Of a stretch of DNA of 64,000 nt, positions 7,190 through 16,830 are shown one piece after another (the first letter of the stretch is position 1; each line of letters starts with the position of its first letter). A program made the position numbers and the translations under genes. The DNA comes from Pseudomonadota bacterium (GTDB lineage Bacteria > Desulfobacterota > Desulfovibrionia > Desulfovibrionales > Desulfomicrobiaceae), in assembly GCA_018902545.1 (NCBI GenBank), contig JAHIQM010000016.1, forward strand, positions 186,001-250,000, in the 5' to 3' direction. Below the pieces are notes generated by a model. It did not search any database. It saw nothing but the letters and a program-made list of their open reading frames with translations, and was not told the DNA's origin.

Positions 7190-9070
7190 TTATGAGGACT
7201 CGCACAGCATGCGCAGCTCTTCCAGCTCGTCCCAGCGGGTCAAAAGGGAGTCCAGTTCGGTCTCCAGGACCTCCAGCCGGGCGGCCGCCGCCGCAACCAC
7301 GGTGTGATCGTTGGAATAGAATTCGGGGTCGTTCATCTGCTCGTGCAGGGCCGCGATGTCGGCCTCCAGCGCCTCGATGCGTTCGGGCAGGGCGTCGAGC
7401 TCCAGATTTTCCTTGTAGGTCAGTTTGCGGGCTTTGGCCACTTTGAGCTTCGCCGCCCGAGACTGGACCGGCTCGGGTTCCTCGATCTGGGGCCGCTGCA
7501 AAAGCCAGTCGTCATAGCCCCCGGCATACTCCACCACCCGCCCCTGTCCTTCGAAGACCAGGCAGGAGGTGACCGTGTTGTTCAGAAATTCGCGGTCATG
7601 GCTGACCACGAGCACGGTGCCCGGAAAATCGCCGATAAGTTCCTCCAGAAGCTCAAGGGTCTCCTGGTCCAGGTCGTTGGTCGGTTCGTCGAGGACCAGC
7701 ACGTTGCAGGGACGGGTAAAGAGCTTAGCCAGGAGCAGACGGTTGCGTTCGCCGCCGGACAAGAGATTCACCGGGGTCTGAGCCCGGTCCGGAGTGAAGA
7801 GAAAGTCTTTGAGGTAGCCGATGACGTGGCGACGGTTCTCATTGACGTCGATGTAGTCCGAGCCCTCGCCGACGATCTCGCGGGCGGTCTTGGTCTCGTC
7901 GAGCAGGGTGCGCATCTGGTCCGAGTAGGCAACCTCCAGATGAGTGCCCTGTCGGACCGTGCCATTCTGCGGCTCCAGATCGCCGAGCAGAAGCTTCAAA
8001 AGCGTGGTCTTGCCCACCCCGTTGGGGCCGACGATGCCGACCTTGTCGCCGCGCATGATGTTGGCAGAAAAATCGCGGATGACCGGGGCATCACCCCAGG
8101 CATAGGAAATATTCGTCACTTCGAGCACCAGTCGGCCGGACTTGCCCGCCTCCTGGATCAGCATGGACACCGCACCTGTGCGCTCCCGGCGCTGCCTGCG
8201 CTCGGCGCGCATGGCCTTCAAGGCGCGCACGCGACCCTCGTTGCGCGTGCGGCGGGCTTTTACGCCCTTCCTGATCCATATCTCCTCTTCTTTGAGCTTC
8301 TGGTCGAACTTGCGCCACAGGGTCTCCTCCGTGGCCAGCACGTCCTCCTTGCGCTGCAGGAAGGTGTCGTAATCGCAGGCCCAGTCCACCAGCACGCCCC
8401 GGTCCAGTTCGAGGATGCGGTTGGCCACGTGGCGCAGAAACATGCGGTCGTGGGTGACGAAAAACAGGGTCCGGGACTGCTTGACGAGAAACTCCTCCAG
8501 CCAGCGGATGGAGTCCACATCAAGATGGTTCGTCGGCTCGTCCAGAAAGAGGACGTCCGGCTCCCCGGCCAGGGCACGGGCCAGCAGGGTCTTGCGCTTC
8601 ACCCCGCCGGACAGGGATGCGAACTGCGCCTCGGGGTCCAGGCCCAGGTGGGTGACCACGGTGTCGATCTTGCGGGTCAGGCTCCAGCCCGCCTGTTCGT
8701 CGAGCATGCGGTGCGCGCGAGCGAGCAGCGCCGGATCGACACAGGCGTCGCCCTGTCCCTCGCGGCGCAATGCCGCCAGGCACAGCCCGGCCTCTCCCGC
8801 GCCGGAGGCCACCACGTCGTAGACCGTTCCGGCAAGGTCCGCCGGAACCTCCTGGGGCAGAGAGCCCACACTGATGCCCTTGCTGTGCCCGACCTCCCCG
8901 GAATCCGGGACGATCTCGCGGGACAGGATGCGCATGAGCGTGGACTTGCCTTCGCCGTTGCGGCCAAGGAGACAGGTGCGTTCGCCCGCATGAATCTGCA
9001 GGCTGATACCGTCCAGCAGGAGCGGACCGGAAAAGGACAATGAGATATTGCTTGCGCTGATGAGTGCCAT
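7190..9070 (-). CDS. uup: ABC-F ATPase, Uup-like
   Basis: Soluble duplicated ATP-binding-cassette protein of 626 residues with no membrane segments, of the ABC-F class that acts on ribosomes or, for Uup, on DNA/ribosome quality control. The first Walker A is GRNGEGKST (36-44) with signature LSGGVKRK and Walker B LFLDEPTNHLD. The second has GPNGVGKTT, signature LSGGERNR and VLVLDEPTNDLD. An arginine-rich linker (RKGVKARRTRNEGRVRAL) joins the halves. The C-terminal 100 residues form a Glu/Leu-rich coiled coil (LTYKENLELDALPERIEALE) typical of Uup rather than EttA. It heads the transcript that continues into the pan genes. Confidence 0.9.
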   Translation of the reverse strand: MALISASNISLSFSGPLLLDGISLQIHAGERTCLLGRNGEGKSTLMRILSREIVPDSGEVGHSKGISVGSLPQEVPADLAGTVYDVVASGAGEAGLCLAALRREGQGDACVDPALLARAHRMLDEQAGWSLTRKIDTVVTHLGLDPEAQFASLSGGVKRKTLLARALAGEPDVLFLDEPTNHLDVDSIRWLEEFLVKQSRTLFFVTHDRMFLRHVANRILELDRGVLVDWACDYDTFLQRKEDVLATEETLWRKFDQKLKEEEIWIRKGVKARRTRNEGRVRALKAMRAERRQRRERTGAVSMLIQEAGKSGRLVLEVTNISYAWGDAPVIRDFSANIMRGDKVGIVGPNGVGKTTLLKLLLGDLEPQNGTVRQGTHLEVAYSDQMRTLLDETKTAREIVGEGSDYIDVNENRRHVIGYLKDFLFTPDRAQTPVNLLSGGERNRLLLAKLFTRPCNVLVLDEPTNDLDQETLELLEELIGDFPGTVLVVSHDREFLNNTVTSCLVFEGQGRVVEYAGGYDDWLLQRPQIEEPEPVQSRAAKLKVAKARKLTYKENLELDALPERIEALEADIAALHEQMNDPEFYSNDHTVVAAAAARLEVLETELDSLLTRWDELEELRMLCESS

Positions 9071-9147
9071 GGATTGGGGGAAAGCGGGTTGGTTGTTCGG
9101 ACGCCCCGACTAGTAGGGAGAATCACACGTATTGTCCAGAAAGGAAT

Positions 9148-9828
9148 CTAGCGCCTGAAAATTCGGGCCCAGCGCAGGATGTTGAACATGCTGGCCAGGG
9201 CCTGGGCCAGGTAGGTCAGGGCGCAGGCCGTCAGGATCTTGCGGGCCGCCCTCTCGTCCTCCTGCGGGATGTATTTGCCGGTCCGGAGCAAGGGCAGGGC
9301 GCGGTTGAAGCTCGCGTCCAATTCCACGGGCAGGGTCACCAGATGGATGAGTACCGGAATGCCAAGCACAAGCACCGCCGCGACCAGCAGCATGCGGCCA
9401 ATCAGGGGCACCTGCAGGGCCGCGCCCAGCAAGGGCGCAATCATGATGGCCGCCGCGCCGATGCGCTCGGCCCAGACCCCGAACATGACAAGGCTGGTTC
9501 GAAAACGCAGCAGCCCGTCCCCGGACTGATCCTGCAGGGCGTGCCCCACCTCGTGGGCGGCCACGACCACAGCCGTCAGAGAACGCTTGCCTGAACTTAC
9601 CGGGTTCAGGCGCACGACCTTGTCCCTGGGGTCGTAGTGATCCCCGAGTTCCGTGGTCTCCACGCGCACATCCGTAAGATTCAGGTCCCGCACCAGAATC
9701 CGCGCCAGGTCGATGCCGGTACCGGAAAAATATTCGTCCCGGCCATGCCGCTCCAGCACATGCCGGGCCCACAGCCCCGGTCCGGCGATGAGCGCGATCA
9801 GCACGACAAACGCCAGGGCGTAAGCCAT
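9148..9828 (-). CDS. YugP-like membrane zinc metallopeptidase
   Basis: A 226-residue protein of the Zn_peptidase_2/YugP family. The zinc-binding HEVGH is at residues 92-96 (VAAHEVGHALQD). An N-terminal membrane segment precedes the catalytic part, and two to three further hydrophobic segments follow, ending in a family-typical LPVELDASFNRALPLL and DERAARKILTACALTYLAQAL. The start codon overlaps the stop of the SagB-like gene (TGATG). The substrate is unknown. Confidence 0.85.
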   Translation of the reverse strand: MAYALAFVVLIALIAGPGLWARHVLERHGRDEYFSGTGIDLARILVRDLNLTDVRVETTELGDHYDPRDKVVRLNPVSSGKRSLTAVVVAAHEVGHALQDQSGDGLLRFRTSLVMFGVWAERIGAAAIMIAPLLGAALQVPLIGRMLLVAAVLVLGIPVLIHLVTLPVELDASFNRALPLLRTGKYIPQEDERAARKILTACALTYLAQALASMFNILRWARIFRR

Positions 9829-10577
9829 CAGACCTTGCCAACCGGGGCCAGATACAGGGCGAACTCATCCTCGCCGTCCACGCCCAGAAGCTCGTCCAGG
9901 GCCTTTTGATGAAAGGCGGCCACCGCGCACGTGCCACAGCCCACGACCTGCGCTGCCAGATACAGATTCTGGCAGACATGTCCGGCGTCAAGAGCGATGA
10001 CCCGGTGTGCGGCCTCCATGTAGCGCCATTCCATGCGGTACGGGAGGGTCGACCAGACCAGCACCACGGGCGCTTTGGTCACAAAGGTCTGCATGAGCAC
10101 GGCCTCGTGCTGACGGGCAGTGAAATCCACGCCAGCCGGGCTTTCCTGCACCAGAGCGTGATCAAGGGGCAGATAGCGATACACGCCCCGCTCCAGAGAG
10201 TCGCAGTTGTTGACCAGCACATAGGTTTCAAGGGCATGCCTGCACCCCGCCGAAGGCACGGTGCGGAACACGCTGGCCGGACCGCCCTTCTTGCGCACGC
10301 CCTGCACGGACCAGAGCAGAAAACCCAACTCTTCGGGAGTCAGGGACTCATCGCGCCAGGCGCGGTGACTCTTGCGTGCGGCCAGGGCGCGGACCAGGTC
10401 GATGCGCCCGGCAAAGGCCGTTTGCGCATCACCCGGCAGGGAAACGACCACCTGACCCTCGCGAACAGGTTTCTGCACCGGCGGGGGGGCTATGCCCCGG
10501 TTCTGATCCGAGCGCGAGAAATCGAGTTGCAGGCGCAGGTCGTCCTTCAGGAAATCTCGCATATGGCGCATGTTCAT
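9828..10577 (-). CDS. SagB/ThcOx-type nitroreductase-fold oxidoreductase
   Basis: A 249-residue flavin-dependent (FMN) nitroreductase-superfamily protein of the SagB type. Matching features are ARKSHRAWRDESLTPEELGFLLWSVQG near residue 67, PSAGCRHALETYVLVNN, GVYRYLPLDHAL, and the C-terminal LDAGHVCQNLYLAAQVVGCG followed by VDGEDEFALYLAPVGK. SagB enzymes oxidise azolines in RiPP toxins, but stand-alone versions like this are common and no precursor peptide or cyclodehydratase is next to it. The ATG at 10577 overlaps the stop of the AI-2E gene (ATGA). Confidence 0.8.
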   Translation of the reverse strand: MNMRHMRDFLKDDLRLQLDFSRSDQNRGIAPPPVQKPVREGQVVVSLPGDAQTAFAGRIDLVRALAARKSHRAWRDESLTPEELGFLLWSVQGVRKKGGPASVFRTVPSAGCRHALETYVLVNNCDSLERGVYRYLPLDHALVQESPAGVDFTARQHEAVLMQTFVTKAPVVLVWSTLPYRMEWRYMEAAHRVIALDAGHVCQNLYLAAQVVGCGTCAVAAFHQKALDELLGVDGEDEFALYLAPVGKV

Positions 10578-11713
10578 GGCCCGCCCTCCCGTCCCGGCTC
10601 GACAATCAGGGACGGCTCGGTCGGGGCCAGCACCAACCTGCGGTAATAGGCCAGCACCAGGCAGGTCATGGGCAGGGCGATCAAGAGGCCGAGCAATCCC
10701 AGTAGCTTGCCCCAAACCGAAAGGGACAGGAGCATCACCGCCGGGGACAGGCCCATGGCCTTGCCCAGAATGCGCGGCACGAGCACCGCGTCCTGGATGA
10801 TCTGCACGACCAGGAATACGAGACCGGTCAGGCCCATGACCACCCAGAAGGACTGTCCGGTCTCCAGGGCGTGAATGGCGGCCAGAAGCACTGCAGGGAT
10901 GAGGCCAAGAAGCTGGAGGTAGGGCACAAGGTTGAGCAAACCGACAAAGAGCCCGAGCAGGATGCCCATGGGCAGACCGACCAGGGAGAAGCCGATGGCA
11001 AAGAAAATGCCGAGGATGCCCGCGATGGTCGTCTGACCGCGAAAATAGCGGTTCATGGCCAGGTCGAACTCCTCCACGAAGGAGACAACATTTTCGCGGT
11101 ACTGCGGCGGGACCATCTCTTTCCAGGCCACCCGCACCTTCTGGAAGTCCATGAGCAGGAAAATGAGGTACAACAGGACCACGGCCGGTACGACCAGGGC
11201 CATGACTACGCTGTACGTGCCGCTGATGATCCCCATCAGCCCCGGCAGAATCCTGCGCAAGGCGGCCTGGGCCATGGAGACAAAACTGTCGGTGCGGAAG
11301 AAGTCGCGCACCTCAGGCGTGTTGAAATAGTCACGCAGGGCCAGCCACAGGTCCGGCGGCAAGCGGGTGGCGGCCTCCTCGGCCAGCCGGGAGTTGCTGA
11401 CCAGGTCGGAAATCAGCCGCCCCATGTGCGCCACCTCGCTGCCCATGAGCGGAATGGCAACCCAGCACAGCCCCCCGACCACGGCGATGAAAAACAGCAG
11501 GGTCAATCCTACGGCCACCCCCCTGTTTTTCACCACGCCCTGTACGCGATGCACCAGAGGGTTGAGGATGTAGGCCAGGAGCAGGGCCACGGCAAAGGGG
11601 ATGAGCACGTCGCTTAAATATCCCAGGGCCGCGATGATGCCCCAGAGCAGTCCGGCGGCCAGGGCCATGCGCACGACACGGTCGAAGGAATACGGTGTGT
11701 TGTCGAGAATCAT
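10574..11713 (-). CDS. AI-2E family transporter (UPF0118/PerM-like)
   Basis: Polytopic inner-membrane protein of 379 residues with the AI-2E_transport pattern: two N-terminal hydrophobic hairpins (LIPFAVALLLAYILNPLVHRV), a large amphipathic middle (VSFVEEFDLAMNRYFRGQT) and a C-terminal block with the family motif VGLLNLVPYLQLLGLIP and VPRILGKAMGLSPAVMLLSL. I chose the ATG at 11713 because it follows GGGGAGGG; a reading from 11839 adds a non-hydrophobic extension. It is first of a three-gene overlapping operon with the SagB-like and YugP-like genes. The actual substrate is undetermined in most members. Confidence 0.85.
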   Translation of the reverse strand: MILDNTPYSFDRVVRMALAAGLLWGIIAALGYLSDVLIPFAVALLLAYILNPLVHRVQGVVKNRGVAVGLTLLFFIAVVGGLCWVAIPLMGSEVAHMGRLISDLVSNSRLAEEAATRLPPDLWLALRDYFNTPEVRDFFRTDSFVSMAQAALRRILPGLMGIISGTYSVVMALVVPAVVLLYLIFLLMDFQKVRVAWKEMVPPQYRENVVSFVEEFDLAMNRYFRGQTTIAGILGIFFAIGFSLVGLPMGILLGLFVGLLNLVPYLQLLGLIPAVLLAAIHALETGQSFWVVMGLTGLVFLVVQIIQDAVLVPRILGKAMGLSPAVMLLSLSVWGKLLGLLGLLIALPMTCLVLAYYRRLVLAPTEPSLIVEPGREGGP

Positions 11714-11953
11714 CGGCCCTCCCCAGGCTTGACGGCGCGAAAGCGCGAAAGCGCCCGCATCGGGTGCGGATAACAGAGACTTAAGCGCCTTGGAAGCCCG
11801 GATCAGAGCTCTTGATTTGAAACCGGGCTTGTCATACATATTCCGGATTATTCAGCGGTGACCAATCAACGATCATGGCGGCTCTTCCGGCCGAAGCAAT
11901 CACCGGAAGAACACTGTGCAGACCCGATCCATTTCCTACCGGGAGAACCTTCA

Positions 11954-13843
<1,890 letters not shown>

Positions 13844-13881
13844 CTCCCATGTTTGCAGGGGCGAAACGCGAAAGAGTCTTC

Positions 13882-13907
13882 GGGCGGCGCACAGGAACCT
13901 GCCGCCC
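13882..13907 (+). terminator. Hairpin after acyl-CoA ligase gene
   Basis: The GGGCGGC/GCCGCCC stem (13882-13888 and 13901-13907) lies 38 nt beyond the ligase stop. There is no T-run after it, so termination is only a possibility. Confidence 0.35.
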
Positions 13908-13955
13908 AAAGATTCGCCCGGTTGCCGGCCCATCCAGGCTGCGAAGAGATTTCTC

Positions 13956-15431
13956 ATGACCTCTGATGAACGAAATCGGAAGCATGACTGCGACACCGCG
14001 ACCTGGTTGGGGAGAAATCGCGAAGAGGGGTCGTTGCGTGTCCTGATCCTTTCGCCCATCCTGCTGCTGGCTTTTTTCTTTGGCGGCGCAAGGGCCTGGA
14101 TCTGGCAAGGCGTAGCCGGACTTTTCTTCATCTGCCTCGGAGCCTGGATCTTCCGGCATGGGCTCCCCGCGCCCGGAAAGGATCTGAAGCGCCTCGCGGT
14201 CGTGGCGTGCGCCCTTATGCTCGCGCCGCTGCTGCAGACCATCGCGCTCCCCGCAGCACTGCTCGAAATCCTCTCGCCGGTCCGGGCACAGTGGTCTGGC
14301 GCCCTGCTTCAATTCGGTGGCATCTCCCGCACGGCCATCAGTTACGATCCCCTTGCAACCCTGACGCATCTTGCGTGGTGGCTCTTCCTGGCTATGCTCG
14401 CCGTGCTGCTGAGCTTGGCCCTGAACTTCCGCGCGGGAAAAATTCCGACCTGGTTCCTGCATTTCCTTTTTGCCCTGGCCGGGATGCAGGCCCTGTACGG
14501 CATCATGCAGACCCTGCTTCCTTTCGTCGGCGTGCTGTGGGACACCCACGCGGCCACCGGACAGGCCTACAGAGGCTACGCACGCGGCACGTTCATTAGC
14601 CGCAATCACTTTGCTGCGTTTCTGGGCCTTATCTGGCCCCTGCTCCTGGCCTATCTGCTAATCCTCAAATCTCCGCGCAAGACGGATCATATCCTGGGCA
14701 AACGCGAACAGGCGCTGATCCTCTTGCAGAAGCAGGCCTTGGGCATCTTTTGCCTGGCCCTGGTCATCCTCGCCCTGGTCTTCAGCCAGTCACGGGGCGG
14801 CATTCTGGCGGCCCTCTTTTCCTTCACCCTGCTCTACCTCTTTGCCGGGTTGCGACGAAATCAGGTTGCAGGCGTTGTGGCGGCATGCGGAGTCATCATG
14901 CTCGGGTACGGTGCGGCCATCGGCTTTGAAGGTCTGGCGAACCGGTTCCAGCAGATCGAGCACGGCGCGACCGGAAGAATGGAACTGTGGCAGGATGGCT
15001 GGAAAGCTGTTCTGGACCATCCCCTGACCGGCACGGGCCTTGGCACCTATCCGGAAGTCGGCCGCGCCTATCAGAACGCGTTCGGTCCCGGACAGCGGGC
15101 CAGCCATGCCCACAACGACTACCTCGAAACCGCCGTGGAACTGGGGCTGCCTGCCGCAGGCGCTCTCATTGCGGGCATCTGGGGGCTTTGGTGCTGGCGG
15201 GCCGCCCGGCTGTGGCGCGTCCGCAAGACCATGGATTCCGGCCGCCTGCTCCTGGCCGCAGCTTCCCTGGCGGCCCTGGGCGGGTACCTGCTGCACGGCT
15301 GGGTGGAGTTCAACAACGCCATCCCGGTCAATCAACTGACCGCGGTGATCATCGCAACTTTCCACCTCCACATCTCGGAACAGGGGATTATTAAGGAAAG
15401 CGAGGTTAAGCCCTTACAATCAGCCGTCTAG
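13956..15431 (+). CDS. O-antigen ligase/polymerase-like membrane protein (Wzy/WaaL type)
   Basis: Inner-membrane protein of 491 residues with about 11 hydrophobic segments. A large periplasmic loop contains the O-antigen-ligase pattern GRMELWQDGWKAVLDHPLTG, GTGLGTYPEVGR and SHAHNDYLETAVELGLP. This signature fits the Wzy_C/O-antigen_lig family, which polymerises or ligates undecaprenyl-linked glycans in the periplasm. The FISRNHFAAFLGLIWPL segment is also typical. The ATG at 13956 follows GAAGAGA. This is one of two such proteins in the window (the other begins at 25521), so one may polymerise and the other ligate; which is which cannot be read. Confidence 0.8.
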   Translation: MTSDERNRKHDCDTATWLGRNREEGSLRVLILSPILLLAFFFGGARAWIWQGVAGLFFICLGAWIFRHGLPAPGKDLKRLAVVACALMLAPLLQTIALPAALLEILSPVRAQWSGALLQFGGISRTAISYDPLATLTHLAWWLFLAMLAVLLSLALNFRAGKIPTWFLHFLFALAGMQALYGIMQTLLPFVGVLWDTHAATGQAYRGYARGTFISRNHFAAFLGLIWPLLLAYLLILKSPRKTDHILGKREQALILLQKQALGIFCLALVILALVFSQSRGGILAALFSFTLLYLFAGLRRNQVAGVVAACGVIMLGYGAAIGFEGLANRFQQIEHGATGRMELWQDGWKAVLDHPLTGTGLGTYPEVGRAYQNAFGPGQRASHAHNDYLETAVELGLPAAGALIAGIWGLWCWRAARLWRVRKTMDSGRLLLAAASLAALGGYLLHGWVEFNNAIPVNQLTAVIIATFHLHISEQGIIKESEVKPLQSAV

Positions 15432-15475
15432 CGGCGGGAACGGTTCATCTCGGCGCGCCCGCTGGCCGCTGACCC

Positions 15476-15511
15476 GGGCTGTTATAAGGGTATAATAGCG
15501 GTTCCCAGCCC
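15476..15511. terminator. Hairpin between convergent genes
   Basis: Nested pairing: GGGCTG/CAGCCC outside (15476-15481, 15506-15511), or alternatively GCTGTTATA/TATAATAGC inside (15478-15486, 15491-15499). It lies between the convergent polymerase and TPR-like genes. No T-run follows on either strand. Confidence 0.35.
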
Positions 15512-15570
15512 AGGGCCTCTCCCGGTTTATTTTAAACTCGCTCTGACATCTGTGTCACCCGCCCCCGGCC

Positions 15571-16830
15571 TTAAAGAGGGTCGGCATCGCTCTTTATGTG
15601 CAGATCCTGCCTTTCAACCAGTTCCACGTCATCGAGCCAAACGTCTCCCGCGATTTTGCCGTCGAATCTCAGGCTCTGGTCGCGTCTGAGCACTATCCTG
15701 GCCATCAGACATCCGTCAGGAACATCAAAGACCAGCCTCTCCTCGTTCCAGTCCCGGCTGCCGGTGATCGCGGGGCTTCGGGCGGACAACCCTTCGCAGC
15801 CCTCGCCTCGCACTTCCACATACAGGCCCTGGTCAGTGGTCAGCCGCCGCGCCATCCAGGAGAAACGCAGCTCGCAGGTTGTTCCCGGCCGCAACGGCAC
15901 GTACTGCCGGAGATGCTCGTAGCGCAGATTGGCGGTGCCGAGAAAATGAAAACGCATGACATGCCCAGCCCCGGTCTTATCGGCCATGTCGCTGTTCGCT
16001 TCCCGCCGAGCTTCCACGCCCTGAATTCTGGTCAGCCGCCAATCGAAAGCCGTTCCAGACAGAGGGGAATCGAAACGGCCGTTGGTGACGGGTCCATCCC
16101 GGAACAGGCCGCCGCGCCGCCCAACCAGGGCAGCCTCGGCCCACCTCTTGTTGCGGAAAAGGAACTCGATGAATTCCGCCTGCTGTTTGCGATCAGGGCT
16201 TGCGCCGCAGCCGTCCTCCAGAAGCGGATACAGCCCGATGCATGCATCGACCGCCCGCCGCGCCATGCACTCCTTAATTAGCGTCCACCTGTTGTTGCAA
16301 TCCGTATGCGTGAGAATGGCGGGCCACTCGCCCCAGAATCCAAGCGCGACCTCCACGGCCTCCTGCCGGTACTCGGCAAGGCGGTGCAGCACATAATTGA
16401 ATGCCTGCGCAAACCGGGGCTCGTCCCTTCTCTCTGCGGCCAGCAGGAGCTGTTGCCATCGCCACGTGGTGGAGACAGGCACATGTGCGATCAGGAAATC
16501 ATGCAGCGCATCAGCCGAGCCCGTTTCACGCTGCCGCTCAAGGCGGGCCAGGGCGAACCATCCGTCAAAGAGGAGCGGGTTGCGGGCAATCCCTTGCCAA
16601 TACGCCTCCACGGCGCGTGCTGTGTCCAGCTCCTGGAACCTCGCCCCGTCTCCACGCCAGAGCCAGGTCCGGGCCCACGGATCCATCCACGGGCTGTTCA
16701 GCACGAATTCCAAATCTCGTACGGCGAAACGGGATGAACAATACGCCGAGACCAGCAACATCCCGCCCAGAACGACGCCCAAGGCGGCGCAAAGGCAGCG
16801 CAGTGCTCCCCTATTGCGTTTTATGGACAC
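15571..16830 (-). CDS. Exopolysaccharide-locus protein: membrane anchor, helical repeats, C-terminal beta domain
   Basis: About 419 residues; I do not recognise a named family. A single transmembrane segment (CAALGVVLGGMLLVSAYC) near the N-terminus is followed by a helix-rich TPR-like region (ARAVEAYWQGIARNPLLFDGWFALARLERQ). The C-terminal 150 residues look like a beta-sandwich carbohydrate-binding module (VTNGRFDSPLSGTAFDW, LRPGTTCELRFSWMAR, GDVWLDDVELVE). The start is uncertain: I use a GTG at 16830, but an in-frame GTG at 16914 would extend it into wzc. It overlaps the wzc 3' end by 20 nt, so it is on the same transcript. A role as a periplasmic partner of chain synthesis is inference from location. 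Confidence 0.65.
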   Translation of the reverse strand: MSIKRNRGALRCLCAALGVVLGGMLLVSAYCSSRFAVRDLEFVLNSPWMDPWARTWLWRGDGARFQELDTARAVEAYWQGIARNPLLFDGWFALARLERQRETGSADALHDFLIAHVPVSTTWRWQQLLLAAERRDEPRFAQAFNYVLHRLAEYRQEAVEVALGFWGEWPAILTHTDCNNRWTLIKECMARRAVDACIGLYPLLEDGCGASPDRKQQAEFIEFLFRNKRWAEAALVGRRGGLFRDGPVTNGRFDSPLSGTAFDWRLTRIQGVEARREANSDMADKTGAGHVMRFHFLGTANLRYEHLRQYVPLRPGTTCELRFSWMARRLTTDQGLYVEVRGEGCEGLSARSPAITGSRDWNEERLVFDVPDGCLMARIVLRRDQSLRFDGKIAGDVWLDDVELVERQDLHIKSDADPL

